Of a stretch of 64,000 bases of DNA, positions 1-8,690 are shown piece after piece. The stretch spans positions 1 to 64,000 of the forward strand of contig JAOASC010000046.1 in assembly GCA_025210295.1 (NCBI GenBank), given 5' to 3'. Source of the DNA: Flavobacteriales bacterium (GTDB taxonomy: Bacteria; Bacteroidota; Bacteroidia; Flavobacteriales_D; Parvicellaceae). Each line of letters starts with the position of its first letter. The stretch's first letter is position 1. The notes under the pieces are model-generated. The model was not told where the DNA came from. It did not search any database and saw nothing but the letters and a program-made list of their open reading frames with translations. The position numbers were made by a program, and so were the translations under genes.

Positions 1-3000
1 CCCCATGTGCTGCCTGTAGCATTTCTCTCGATATAATTGATGCCATAGGTGACTCCACTTTGTGTGGCCATGCTTCCACTGGTTATTAAACTGGTACTGG
101 TGAGACTGGTTGGTCTTAATTTTCGGTCGGAAATGGTTTGTAAGACGTTGCCTAGGTGGTTACTTAGTTCGTATTGTTTGTGGTCTAAGGTTCTATAACT
201 AAGGTCTACTGCGTTGACTGCTCCTGAACTTCCGCTTAGGGTGAGGGTTCTGTTTTTTTGGCTGTCGTAGAGCTCTAGGGAGGTGATTTTACTTTGGTTT
301 TGGATTTTTAAACTTATATCTACAACCATTGGGGCGGCGGATAGGTTGTTTCGGGTGGCGACTACGACTCCGTTTTTTAGGTATTCTATGGTGGTTCCGT
401 TGTTGCTTCTTCGTACCATGAGTTCGGTTCCTCCTGTATAGCTTCCATGGCTGGATTTGTAGCTTCCGTTTTCGTATATTTTTGCTCCTGAACTGATGGA
501 ACTGGTGTGCCAAGCGTAGCTGATCGTAAAGAGACTTGGGGAGGCATCGCTATAGGAGAGTCCTACGGCTATGTCTACATTGGAGCTGTTGGTGGCATCT
601 AAGGTCCATTTGATGTAGCCGTCTCCGTTGAGTTGGTAGGCGGATGATGCGCCGCCATTGTTCCAACTGGTTCCTGTTTCTTTGAGGAGTTCGCCGTTGT
701 TGATCCCTAATCCTGCTACGTTGACTAAGGAGAGTAAGTTGGGGTCTATTAGGTAAACATCTTCTGTTTTTACGCCTAATCGACTGCTTCCATAGAGCAT
801 GTATTCTTGTAGGCTGAGACTGGATGCTTCTCCGCTTGGTATGTTTTCTTTGTAGGTGGCCATCGTGTTGCCTTGGGCATCTAAGGTGTAATGGGTGATG
901 GTTTGATCGCCATTGGTATGGGTGACTTTTTTGCTGGTTCTGTTGCCTAGTGGATCGTAGCTAAACTTGATGTTGGGCTGATTGCTTCCGGCTGTCCTGA
1001 TGATTTCGACGACTTTGTTGGATACGTTCCATTTGATGCTGTCGATTTCTTCGGAAAGGTCTCGGGTGAGGCGCCCTATTTCATCGTATTGGTAATTGTT
1101 GGCGCTAAGGTTATCGATGTCTATTTCGTAGTTGCTGGCTGCTACATTGTCGGTGACTTGGTGCAGTTTATTGTTGGTTTTATAGCCTGCACTTAGGTCG
1201 TATATGTAGCTGAATTCGTCCATGAGGGTGTCGGTGGTTGCCGATTGGTATCCGTTTCGTTTTAGGTAAGTGAGGTTACCATTTCCGTCGTATTTATAAG
1301 TACTACGGTAATCGCCGTTATTGGTTGCGTTTATAAAGGTATTATTTTCGAAGATGCTGTGATTGCTCTGGTCTTTCCAGACTTGAGCACTTTTGATTCG
1401 GTTTAGGGCGTCGTAACTGTAACCGTTACCGTGAATGGCGATGTTGTTTTCGTTTTCGTCGGATATGGCTGTAATCATTTTTCCGATGTTCCCGTTATAG
1501 AGGTTATTGGCGGTTATGTTGGTGGTGTTGGCTAGAATGGCGCTATTGGCAGCACTTCCGATGGCTTGATAGTCGCCGGTATAGTAATGGAGCGAGATTC
1601 CATAAACGTCTTGTCCAAATTCGGCATTGAGTCCTCCGATCTTTCCGTCTTCTCCGAGATCGCGTTCTGCTTTTCCTGTGCTGGAGTTGATGGTTTTTAA
1701 CCAACCGTGGATGGTATAGGCGTAGTCTTGGGCTTGGACTTGTTGGTCGCCGATTTCTACACGGGCGAGTGGTCCGTGGGGGTAATAGTAGTATTTGGCT
1801 TCTTTTTCCCAGATGATTCCGTTTCTACTGGTATAGGCTACGGTTAATCGGTTGTCGGCATCGTATTCGTATTGGTGGTAGAATTGGTCGTTCTCGCCGG
1901 CTTGGTAGGAGACTTCGTTGACATTCCCACTGACTAAGTCGTAGCTATAGTCGATGCGTTTTTGGGTTTGTCCGTTGGGCATGTTTTTGTTTTCTTGAAT
2001 GATGGTTTTGACGTTTCCGTTGATATCGTAACTATAGTAGGTCGCGGTTTGGTGTCCTTGACTGTAATCGTCGTAATAGTGGATGTGGGCGATTCGGTTG
2101 CGTAGGTTTTCTCCGGTGATGGGGATGGTATATGTGGGGTTGTAATTGTTGTAGCGGGTGGTGATGACACTTTTTTTGCTGGTGGCATTGTGTACCCACA
2201 TTAAAAAGGGATTGGTGGTGGTACTGAGGTTTCGGTTTAAAAAGTCGGTTGCGTCTTGTGCGGTGGTTTGACTGAGGGTTGTGCTTGGTTGGAGTTCTCC
2301 GGCTTGATAGGTTCTGCCTAGGGCGTCGTATAGGGTATAACTGTAGGTCCCGCGGGTTAATTGTTCGGCGTTTTGTGAGGCAATGATTCTTCCTAGGGCG
2401 TCGTAAAAGTAAATGGTACTGTCTCCGTCGGGGGTGTGTTGACTGGTGAGTTGGTTGAGCGAGTTGTATTTATAGTTGGTGACTAAGGTGTGTTGGGGAT
2501 GGATGAATGAATATCCGCTTGTGTTTGCTCTGTAGTGTTGTACGGAGTCTATTTGTGCATTGGTTAAGATGCTTTTATGGATGACTGTGCCTGTGTTGTT
2601 TTCTTGGTAGAGTCCTGATGGGGGTACGGTTTTGATCTTGTTGCCGGCTTGGTCGTAGTAATAGAGGGTGTAATGGTATTCTTCTAGGAGGTAACGCATG
2701 GTGAAGGTTTCTCTTTGGGCCATGCTGTCGGGATGAAAGCAGGTGTTGGTATAGTGGTTTCGGTAGTGGGTTGCACTGTCGAGGGCTTGTTGTTGGACTT
2801 GGGCTAGTGCGTTTTGATAGGTGATCTCGTTGAGGGTGCTTACACAAGCATTGGTGTCTTGGGTAATGGTGTCAGCAAGGCATGTGAAATAGCTGGGTAC
2901 TGCGAGTTGGTTGCTTCCGTTGGTGTTATTGTTTTGGTGAAAGCTTAATTGGTTGCATTTGGTGAGGATACTGTCGAGGGTGGTGAGGTTGTATCCTTGG

Positions 3001-6000
3001 GTGAGGTCTATGGAATCTAGGAGTTCATTGAATTGACTGGTGTTGATGCTTTGGACGTAGCTACTCCAGTTGAGGGTGATTTCTGTGATGCTTTTTTCAT
3101 GGTAATCGGCTAAATAGGCGATGGTTTGATCGCATTTGCAATGGTCTTCTGATTCTTCTGGCCAAAGGCTGTATAGGCATGAGGCTACTACGCCTATACT
3201 GTCGAGGTAATGAGCGATTTGATAGTTCATGTTTTCGTTATGGTTTAGTCCATTGTTGCAGTTGTTTTGCATTTGTGTTTGGATATAGCTGCTGAGGGCT
3301 GCGGTATCGGTGATTTGGTCGATACATGCAAAGTTCTGCATAAAGTGTTGGGTGTATTCTGTTGCTTCTTGATGGCATAAGTCTACGACTTCTTGGGTGA
3401 TGGTGGTGGTGTTGGGCATGGGTGGGGTGTAGTTTTCGAATACGGGGTTTTGGGGATAGCGGAGGATAAATCCTTCGGCTGTGATGCCATAGGTTCCTGC
3501 TAGGTAGAGGTTTGTGCATTTATTCTTGATGTATTGGTATTTTTCGTATTGGGTAAAGTAGGTGCTGGTGGCGTTGATAAAGTCGGCTGGTGTCATGATG
3601 CCTGATCCGATTACGCCAGTGCTATCGTGTAGCAAATGATAGATGCTGTCGATGGTGGTATTCGAAGTTGGATAGTCCGTCATTGAGGTGTCTTTTGCGA
3701 TTTCTCGAATGTCGTAACCTGTGCCTAGGTAATTACTGAGGTGGGCTGTGATTGTCGATGGATTGGGGGTGTATGGGCTGTTGCAGTTGATTGATACTCC
3801 GCAGTCTTTGATGATCGCGCAGCATTCGCTTTTATAGGCGCAAAACTCGGGGTGTAGACGGATTAGGATATCGCTGTAGTTGTCATCCCAGTTAAGGTGT
3901 ACGGTTTTCCAAAATTCTACGGTGTCTCCATTAAAGGTGATGTTTAAACAGTTGGAGAGTTGGGTATAGTCTGCAAATTCACTGGTGGTTTGCATCAGGG
4001 TGATGAGTTGGTTGTAGCGGTTGGGTTCGTAGGTACTGGTGTTTTGTAGGGGGTGGTTGTCGAAGTATTGTCCGCCTGGGGAGAGGTCGGCGGCTAATTG
4101 ATTGTATTGGATTTGACAGGGTGTTTGGTCTCCGTCTCCTAGGTAATCGGCTATTTGGGTACAACTGTCTGTACAGGTTTTGATTTGATGGCGTAGGTTG
4201 GCTATGGTGTCGGGGGCATTGCTTGTGGTATAGTTGACTCCGTACTCAATGATGGTTCCGTTGCTATCTATTACGGCGACTACGTCTCCAGTTGGGGTAA
4301 AGTAGGTGGTGTCTCCTTTTTTGTTGACACTGGTGAAAGCGTCTCTACAGGCTTCTGAACAGGTGGGGTTACAATCGGTAATGGAGTCTATTGATACTGT
4401 TAGACAGGCGTTATTTTCGATGATGGTGTTGACTAGATTTAGTAAATGGTCGGTGTTTAATTTTAATATTTTATTGATTTTATAGGTACCGGGAGTGCTG
4501 ATGTTGATGGTAAAGCTGATTGTTTCTTGGTGGGTTATGCCTGTTGCTGTGAGGGTTGTGCTGCTATCGGTAAAGGGGATTTTATTGCCATAAACATCGG
4601 TGATAAAGATGGTGTAGTCGTATTTACAGGGTTGGTTATTGAGGCAGCCAAAGTCTACGGCTGCGGAGTCTAATTGGTAGGTAAAGTGATAGGTTGTTGG
4701 ATTGACCACGATAATGCTATTGGAGACGGTGATGTTGCCATTGGCGTCTAATTGATTTTCGTGACTTAGGTTGGTGGTGATGCTATCGAATGTGGGTTGG
4801 GTGTCGATGTCGGTTAAGTTTTCTGGGGTACTGCCTGCTAGCGCGGTGGCGATGGTTCTTCCATAGTTATCGTTATAGGTAATGCTGGCTTGTCCATTGG
4901 CATCGATTACGGCTTTTTTGGTGTACATTTTGGCATATCCGGCTTCGTTTCCAAAGAGGCGGTCTAGTTCTTCTTGGGTGGGTTTGCCATAGTGGTATTG
5001 GGTTTCTTTTCCGGAGCTTATTTTAAAGGTCTCTCCTATTCCGCTTTGGCGTTGGGGACGGTTGGTCCCATCGTTTAGGTATTGGGTTCGGATATAGCTA
5101 TATCCTTGGGCTGTTGGGGTGTATTGTCCATTGATCCCAAAGGGACTATTGTTGGATTTGGAGTAATAGTGGGCGCTTCCTAATGAGTTTATGCTGTCGA
5201 TGGGGTTCGGGGTTTCGTATTGGGTATCGGTATCGAAGTCCTGGTAGTTGTAAAGGCCTGTTTGGGGGGATTTGTTTTGGTTATTATAGAAACGGATCCC
5301 TTGATTTTGTTGGGGACTGGGCAGGGTTGTTATGGCTGGTCTACCTACGTAATCGTAGATGGTTTCTCCGACTACTGCTCTATTCTCGGTGCTTAGGATG
5401 GTGACTTGTTGGCGATTTCTTAAGGTGGGATCGTAATAGCTCATCATTTCTTTGCGTTTTCCGCCCTCGGCATAGCTTACGTTGTATTGCCAGTTTCGGC
5501 CTTGTTCTAGACCTGGATAGGAATAAGATGGGGTGGCTACTGTGGTGGTCGTGGTTTGGTGTTGGGTATATTGAAAGGTATTGTGGGGGATAAGGGTTCC
5601 GGTGGTGGCACTGGACCATTTTCCTTCTGTTCGATCGCCGTTTTGTTTGTTTTGTACGGCTCTTGCTCTGAAGATTAAGAGGCCTTCTGGGTAGGCGAGT
5701 GATATGTTATAATGGAGTTGACTGGTATTGATGCGGGTGGCGTTTTTAAAGTTATAATCATAGCTTTTATTGTGGGGGAGCATTGATGAGCCTGGGGCAT
5801 CGATAAAAAGCCATTCTACGTCGTAACTCTCCGCTCCTTCTATGTGTGGCCAATAGATCTGGAGTTCGTTGGTGGGGAGCTGCCCTACTCCATCCCATTT
5901 TACGATGGGATAGTTGGTTGATAGGGGTTGGTATTTTTCTGTACTGAGGTTTAGGTCTAAATGGACATTAACGGGAACTGATCCGCTTACGTTGGTGATG

Positions 6001-6404
6001 GTGACTTTAGCTTTCGTGTAGGGTGAACTAGTATTGCTACTGATGAATTGTTGGTAATCAATGTCGGTATAACTCCCAAAGTTGCTATAGTCGATGGTTA
6101 AACTTCCTGTTTGAGTTACATTCCCTGGGTTGAGGGTCACGGTGTAATCTATTCTAAGTTCAAATGGTGTGGTTGGTATAGCCACGCTTTCTTCTAACCA
6201 CAGTTTTAAATAGAGCGTCGATGAAGCGAGTTCTACACTGGTACAACTTGGGCTTGTAAGGCAGCTATAATCGGCATCTTCTACTTCTATTGTACTATTG
6301 ACACTGATTTGATTTCCTGTTACACGGCTATGCTGAGGATAAATCCCTGCTGTCGTTGTGATGACATAGAAAAAGGATAGTAGCGTGAAAAGTAGTTTTT
6401 TCAT
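1..6404 (-). CDS. Giant secreted RHS/YD-repeat protein, 3' end outside window
   Basis: An open frame runs from ATG at 6404 to the left edge, at least 2134 codons; I read sample lines along its whole length and all stay in one frame. Residues 1-20 form a signal peptide (MKKLLFTLLSFFYVITTTAG). Residues about 320-530 carry a Bacteroidota RHS leader region (DPTLRNRQ, YDYVGRPAIT, ITYNDNYGRTIATA). About 650-1190 is rich in cysteine (SECCAIIKDC, DHCKCDQ). About 1300-1830 holds YD repeats (YDALGR, YKYDGNGNLTYLK, SYDPLGNRTSKK). About 1870-2040 resembles a beta-sandwich insert, followed at about 2080 by the RHS-core motif ELSNHLGNVLQTISDRK. Family members are exported proteins that often end in variable tips; the tip is outside this window, so toxin or adhesin function is not decidable. 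Its coding strand is C-rich and G-poor, unlike its neighbours. Confidence 0.9.
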   Translation of the reverse strand, partial: MKKLLFTLLSFFYVITTTAGIYPQHSRVTGNQISVNSTIEVEDADYSCLTSPSCTSVELASSTLYLKLWLEESVAIPTTPFELRIDYTVTLNPGNVTQTGSLTIDYSNFGSYTDIDYQQFISSNTSSPYTKAKVTITNVSGSVPVNVHLDLNLSTEKYQPLSTNYPIVKWDGVGQLPTNELQIYWPHIEGAESYDVEWLFIDAPGSSMLPHNKSYDYNFKNATRINTSQLHYNISLAYPEGLLIFRARAVQNKQNGDRTEGKWSSATTGTLIPHNTFQYTQHQTTTTTVATPSYSYPGLEQGRNWQYNVSYAEGGKRKEMMSYYDPTLRNRQQVTILSTENRAVVGETIYDYVGRPAITTLPSPQQNQGIRFYNNQNKSPQTGLYNYQDFDTDTQYETPNPIDSINSLGSAHYYSKSNNSPFGINGQYTPTAQGYSYIRTQYLNDGTNRPQRQSGIGETFKISSGKETQYHYGKPTQEELDRLFGNEAGYAKMYTKKAVIDANGQASITYNDNYGRTIATALAGSTPENLTDIDTQPTFDSITTNLSHENQLDANGNITVSNSIIVVNPTTYHFTYQLDSAAVDFGCLNNQPCKYDYTIFITDVYGNKIPFTDSSTTLTATGITHQETISFTINISTPGTYKINKILKLNTDHLLNLVNTIIENNACLTVSIDSITDCNPTCSEACRDAFTSVNKKGDTTYFTPTGDVVAVIDSNGTIIEYGVNYTTSNAPDTIANLRHQIKTCTDSCTQIADYLGDGDQTPCQIQYNQLAADLSPGGQYFDNHPLQNTSTYEPNRYNQLITLMQTTSEFADYTQLSNCLNITFNGDTVEFWKTVHLNWDDNYSDILIRLHPEFCAYKSECCAIIKDCGVSINCNSPYTPNPSTITAHLSNYLGTGYDIREIAKDTSMTDYPTSNTTIDSIYHLLHDSTGVIGSGIMTPADFINATSTYFTQYEKYQYIKNKCTNLYLAGTYGITAEGFILRYPQNPVFENYTPPMPNTTTITQEVVDLCHQEATEYTQHFMQNFACIDQITDTAALSSYIQTQMQNNCNNGLNHNENMNYQIAHYLDSIGVVASCLYSLWPEESEDHCKCDQTIAYLADYHEKSITEITLNWSSYVQSINTSQFNELLDSIDLTQGYNLTTLDSILTKCNQLSFHQNNNTNGSNQLAVPSYFTCLADTITQDTNACVSTLNEITYQNALAQVQQQALDSATHYRNHYTNTCFHPDSMAQRETFTMRYLLEEYHYTLYYYDQAGNKIKTVPPSGLYQENNTGTVIHKSILTNAQIDSVQHYRANTSGYSFIHPQHTLVTNYKYNSLNQLTSQHTPDGDSTIYFYDALGRIIASQNAEQLTRGTYSYTLYDALGRTYQAGELQPSTTLSQTTAQDATDFLNRNLSTTTNPFLMWVHNATSKKSVITTRYNNYNPTYTIPITGENLRNRIAHIHYYDDYSQGHQTATYYSYDINGNVKTIIQENKNMPNGQTQKRIDYSYDLVSGNVNEVSYQAGENDQFYHQYEYDADNRLTVAYTSRNGIIWEKEAKYYYYPHGPLARVEIGDQQVQAQDYAYTIHGWLKTINSSTGKAERDLGEDGKIGGLNAEFGQDVYGISLHYYTGDYQAIGSAANSAILANTTNITANNLYNGNIGKMITAISDENENNIAIHGNGYSYDALNRIKSAQVWKDQSNHSIFENNTFINATNNGDYRSTYKYDGNGNLTYLKRNGYQSATTDTLMDEFSYIYDLSAGYKTNNKLHQVTDNVAASNYEIDIDNLSANNYQYDEIGRLTRDLSEEIDSIKWNVSNKVVEIIRTAGSNQPNIKFSYDPLGNRTSKKVTHTNGDQTITHYTLDAQGNTMATYKENIPSGEASSLSLQEYMLYGSSRLGVKTEDVYLIDPNLLSLVNVAGLGINNGELLKETGTSWNNGGASSAYQLNGDGYIKWTLDATNSSNVDIAVGLSYSDASPSLFTISYAWHTSSISSGAKIYENGSYKSSHGSYTGGTELMVRRSNNGTTIEYLKNGVVVATRNNLSAAPMVVDISLKIQNQSKITSLELYDSQKNRTLTLSGSSGAVNAVDLSYRTLDHKQYELSNHLGNVLQTISDRKLRPTSLTSTSLITSGSMATQSGVTYGINYIERNATGSTW

Positions 6405-6451
6405 GGGGTTAGTGAATAAACTTTTAGGGGTTGAACAAAATAGTATAATAA

Positions 6452-6481
6452 TATACTCTATCTATGTATACTCATATACTC
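6452..6481. repeat. Three TATACTC direct repeats upstream of RHS gene
   Basis: TATACTC occurs at 6452-6458, 6467-6473 and 6475-6481 (GAGTATA on the RHS coding strand), 48-77 bases before the RHS start codon. The spacing is 15 and 8 bases. It could be a regulator binding array or chance in AT-rich DNA. The rest of the 6405-6674 gap shows no gene. Confidence 0.4.
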
Positions 6482-6674
6482 AATTGCCGTAAGGTAACTT
6501 CTTATGAAATAGATTTAAAATAATGTCTCTAATCTTTAGAACTAGATACCTTATAAAAACGAAAGTTTATTAAAAAACTGGTTTAAGCCCTATATTTGTT
6601 TCCCTAAATTATTTTGAGATAAATCACAGTTTGGTCACCACAACTTTTAACCAACATAAATAATTAAATTTGGC

Positions 6675-7331
6675 TTACTCCACATTATTGTTATAGGATT
6701 CAATTGCTCTATTTAATCCCCTTGTATACAAAGGGAGTGAAATATACATACCTAACGTTCCTACTCCAAAAAGCGCACCACCTGTGGTTGCTAATGCTTT
6801 TTTTTCTTTCGATAATCCGACTATACCTAACACTCCACCTGTTAGGAAAAGCATAACACTAGAACTTGCTGCATAAATAGACCTTTTATAGGTTTTATAT
6901 TTTCTCTTTGATTGCGGGTACTGTCTAAAATAACTTTCAAGAACTAGTAAATTATCAAAAGAAACATATGTTTGAGTCCCCTCAAATTCTATATTGTACG
7001 TTACAGAAGTGCTTGTTGTAGGTCTTCCTCCAGCTTTTTCCATACCAAACGTTGGTGACCCTGCCTGTAAATCGATATTCTTCTCATGTGTATTTACATC
7101 AGAATGTAAGAGCATTTTCTTATTTAATAATGTTTTATCAAAACCTTTAATCAAAATAACACTGCTATCACTGAACTTTCTATAAAAACAAGAAGAGCAC
7201 CTTGTTAATTTTATTTTTTTTCCAAACTCCGTTTTTAATAGCCTTAATGAATCTTTCGGTGTGTAATTAAACTGACAATAAGTAACTTTTGCTAATAATA
7301 TTACCAAAAACAAAATTATGCTAGGTTTCAT
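6675..7331 (-). CDS. Unknown secreted/membrane protein (218 aa)
   Basis: I do not recognise a family. The first 20 or so residues are a signal peptide (MKPSIILFLVILLAKVTYC then Q), and the Tyr before Cys argues against a lipobox. The middle is polar and holds a CSSC pair near residue 46. The last third has two glycine-rich hydrophobic stretches (about 153-173 and 180-202) separated by a charged KEKK loop, so it may be a helical membrane hairpin. It ends in LNRAIESYNNN. It lies 270 bases upstream of the RHS gene on the same strand, so co-expression is possible, but a role as RHS partner is only a guess. Confidence 0.65.
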   Translation of the reverse strand: MKPSIILFLVILLAKVTYCQFNYTPKDSLRLLKTEFGKKIKLTRCSSCFYRKFSDSSVILIKGFDKTLLNKKMLLHSDVNTHEKNIDLQAGSPTFGMEKAGGRPTTSTSVTYNIEFEGTQTYVSFDNLLVLESYFRQYPQSKRKYKTYKRSIYAASSSVMLFLTGGVLGIVGLSKEKKALATTGGALFGVGTLGMYISLPLYTRGLNRAIESYNNNVE

Positions 7332-7442
7332 ATAAAAATTAAATTATTTATGCAGAAACTAATCCGCTACAATCTTATTCATCCCCCCATTCTTCCTTAT
7401 CCCCTCCAATGCTAATTTACTTTATATTCATCTTTAAAGAAA

Positions 7443-7458
7443 TAGAACTATAGTTCTA
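7443..7458. other. 16-bp perfect palindrome
   Basis: TAGAACTATAGTTCTA reads the same on both strands. It sits just after the DinB-like gene stop and about 110 bases before the 218-aa gene start. It could be an operator for that gene; about one such palindrome is expected by chance in a window this size. Confidence 0.25.
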
Positions 7459-7466
7459 ACTAAGAA

Positions 7467-8009
7467 TCAGTTTAACGCATTTATAGCTTGTACAACATGT
7501 CTTTCATTGTGATAAATTAAAAAGCGAAAGGTATCTCCTAATTTTAATTTGATTAACTTAGAGATTGTAATACTGGTTCTGATCTGGTTTAAGTTCGATG
7601 CTTTTGCTTCGGTTAATAATTTTATTAATTCGTTTTGATAGGCTATAAACTGCTCTATAGTCTTATTATCAAGTTTACTTCCAATAGGATTCTTGTCTTG
7701 AAATGTTTTCATTTTTTTGAACTTTCCCTCTTTTATTTTCATTGCATTTGCAAAATAATTACCTAACCAACCTGGGCGGAAAGTAACTGAGGCATTAATA
7801 CCTTTTTGTTTTGCCATTCTTTTGCTTATCTCTGGGATATAAAAGGCAAAATATAAATTAAGGTGTTCAATACATTCTAATGCACTCCAAGAGGCACTAT
7901 CTGGTCTATTATTTAACTGTTTAATTGGCAGCTGTTGTAAATCGGCTACTTTTTTGCTTAACTCTTCTGATAGGCTTATTAACTCGTCTAATAATTGATT
8001 GCTATTCAT
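7467..8009 (-). CDS. DinB-like four-helix protein (180 aa)
   Basis: The length and the motifs WSALECIEHLN (about 41-51) and HNERHVVQA (near the C-terminus) match the DinB/YfiT-like superfamily. These are four-helix-bundle proteins in which conserved histidines usually bind a metal; many act as thiol-dependent transferases or have unknown substrates. The protein is cytoplasmic with no signal peptide. The gene follows the Crp/Fnr-like regulator by 75 bases on the same strand, so the two may be co-transcribed. The exact reaction cannot be inferred. Confidence 0.75.
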   Translation of the reverse strand: MNSNQLLDELISLSEELSKKVADLQQLPIKQLNNRPDSASWSALECIEHLNLYFAFYIPEISKRMAKQKGINASVTFRPGWLGNYFANAMKIKEGKFKKMKTFQDKNPIGSKLDNKTIEQFIAYQNELIKLLTEAKASNLNQIRTSITISKLIKLKLGDTFRFLIYHNERHVVQAINALN

Positions 8010-8084
8010 TTTTTATTGCAAAGTAAAGGCGTTGCTTTTTAATTATCCTTGATTGAAGTCAATGTTTTAGCTTATTCAGCTAAC

Positions 8085-8615
8085 TTACATTCTTGACAAA
8101 GTTTCTGGAGCCATTCTTAAATAAGATGCTATATACTTCAGCGGGATTTCTTGAAATAATAGAGGGCTTCGTTTAAGCACTCTTTCATAACGTTCTTTAG
8201 GATTAGCAATTAACAAATCCATTTCTCTTTCCATTTGTTGTAAAATCAACTGTTCTAAAATAGCTTCATAAGCTTGCTGATATTCTTTCTTTTCCTCAAT
8301 TAAACACTTAAAACGTTGTTTTGAAATTGAATAAACCTGGCTTTCTTTTAAAGCTTGAATATAGAATTGAGATGGTTGATTAGTAATAAAAGAATCAATT
8401 GCTGTTATCATGTTGTTTTGATAACCAAAACGGATGGTATATTCAGTTTCACCATCAACTGTATATATTCTAAAGGTACCTTTCTTAATAAAGTATAAAT
8501 TAGAATTAATAATGCCCTTTTTATTTAGGTATTCATTTCTTTTAATGGTTAACCTATTTTCCCAAAGGTTTTGTGCATTTATTTCGTTAATGAGCAATGA
8601 AATTAAATTATTCAT
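8085..8615 (-). CDS. Crp/Fnr-family transcription regulator, short C-terminus
   Basis: Residues about 15-115 read as a cyclic-nucleotide-binding beta-roll (LYFIKKGTFRIYTVDGETEY), followed by a long dimer helix and a C-terminal helix-turn-helix (EIPLKYIASYLRMAPETLSR). The protein stops at residue 176, immediately after LSRM, where family members normally run on for several residues past the recognition helix. No Arg is seen where Crp binds the cAMP phosphate, so the ligand is unknown. It sits right after the ribosomal operon terminator and upstream of the DinB-like gene, which it may control. Confidence 0.8.
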   Translation of the reverse strand: MNNLISLLINEINAQNLWENRLTIKRNEYLNKKGIINSNLYFIKKGTFRIYTVDGETEYTIRFGYQNNMITAIDSFITNQPSQFYIQALKESQVYSISKQRFKCLIEEKKEYQQAYEAILEQLILQQMEREMDLLIANPKERYERVLKRSPLLFQEIPLKYIASYLRMAPETLSRM

Positions 8616-8631
8616 GATTCAAATATTTTAC

Positions 8632-8670
8632 CAAAAGAAAAGGGATAACTCGTATGAATTATCCCTTTTA
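8632..8670 (-). terminator. Terminator of the ribosomal protein operon
   Basis: Bases 8638-8648 (AAAAGGGATAA) pair perfectly with 8659-8669 around a 10-base loop, and on the minus strand the stem runs into TTTTCTTTT. It begins about 20 bases after the rplQ stop, marking the end of the operon. Confidence 0.8.
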
Positions 8671-8690
8671 CTATAAATAATAAGTAAATC

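Noticed and set aside
289..5619. Many short open frames of 60-93 codons inside the first 6.4 kb
   Set aside because: They are in other frames of the single RHS reading frame, which carries signal peptide and YD motifs; the short frames are Pro/His/Arg-rich artefacts of C-rich codons.
6591..6598. TATATTTG on the plus strand as a promoter
   Set aside because: It matches TAnnTTTG but has no TTG upstream, and would transcribe antisense to the 218-aa gene; AT-rich chance match.
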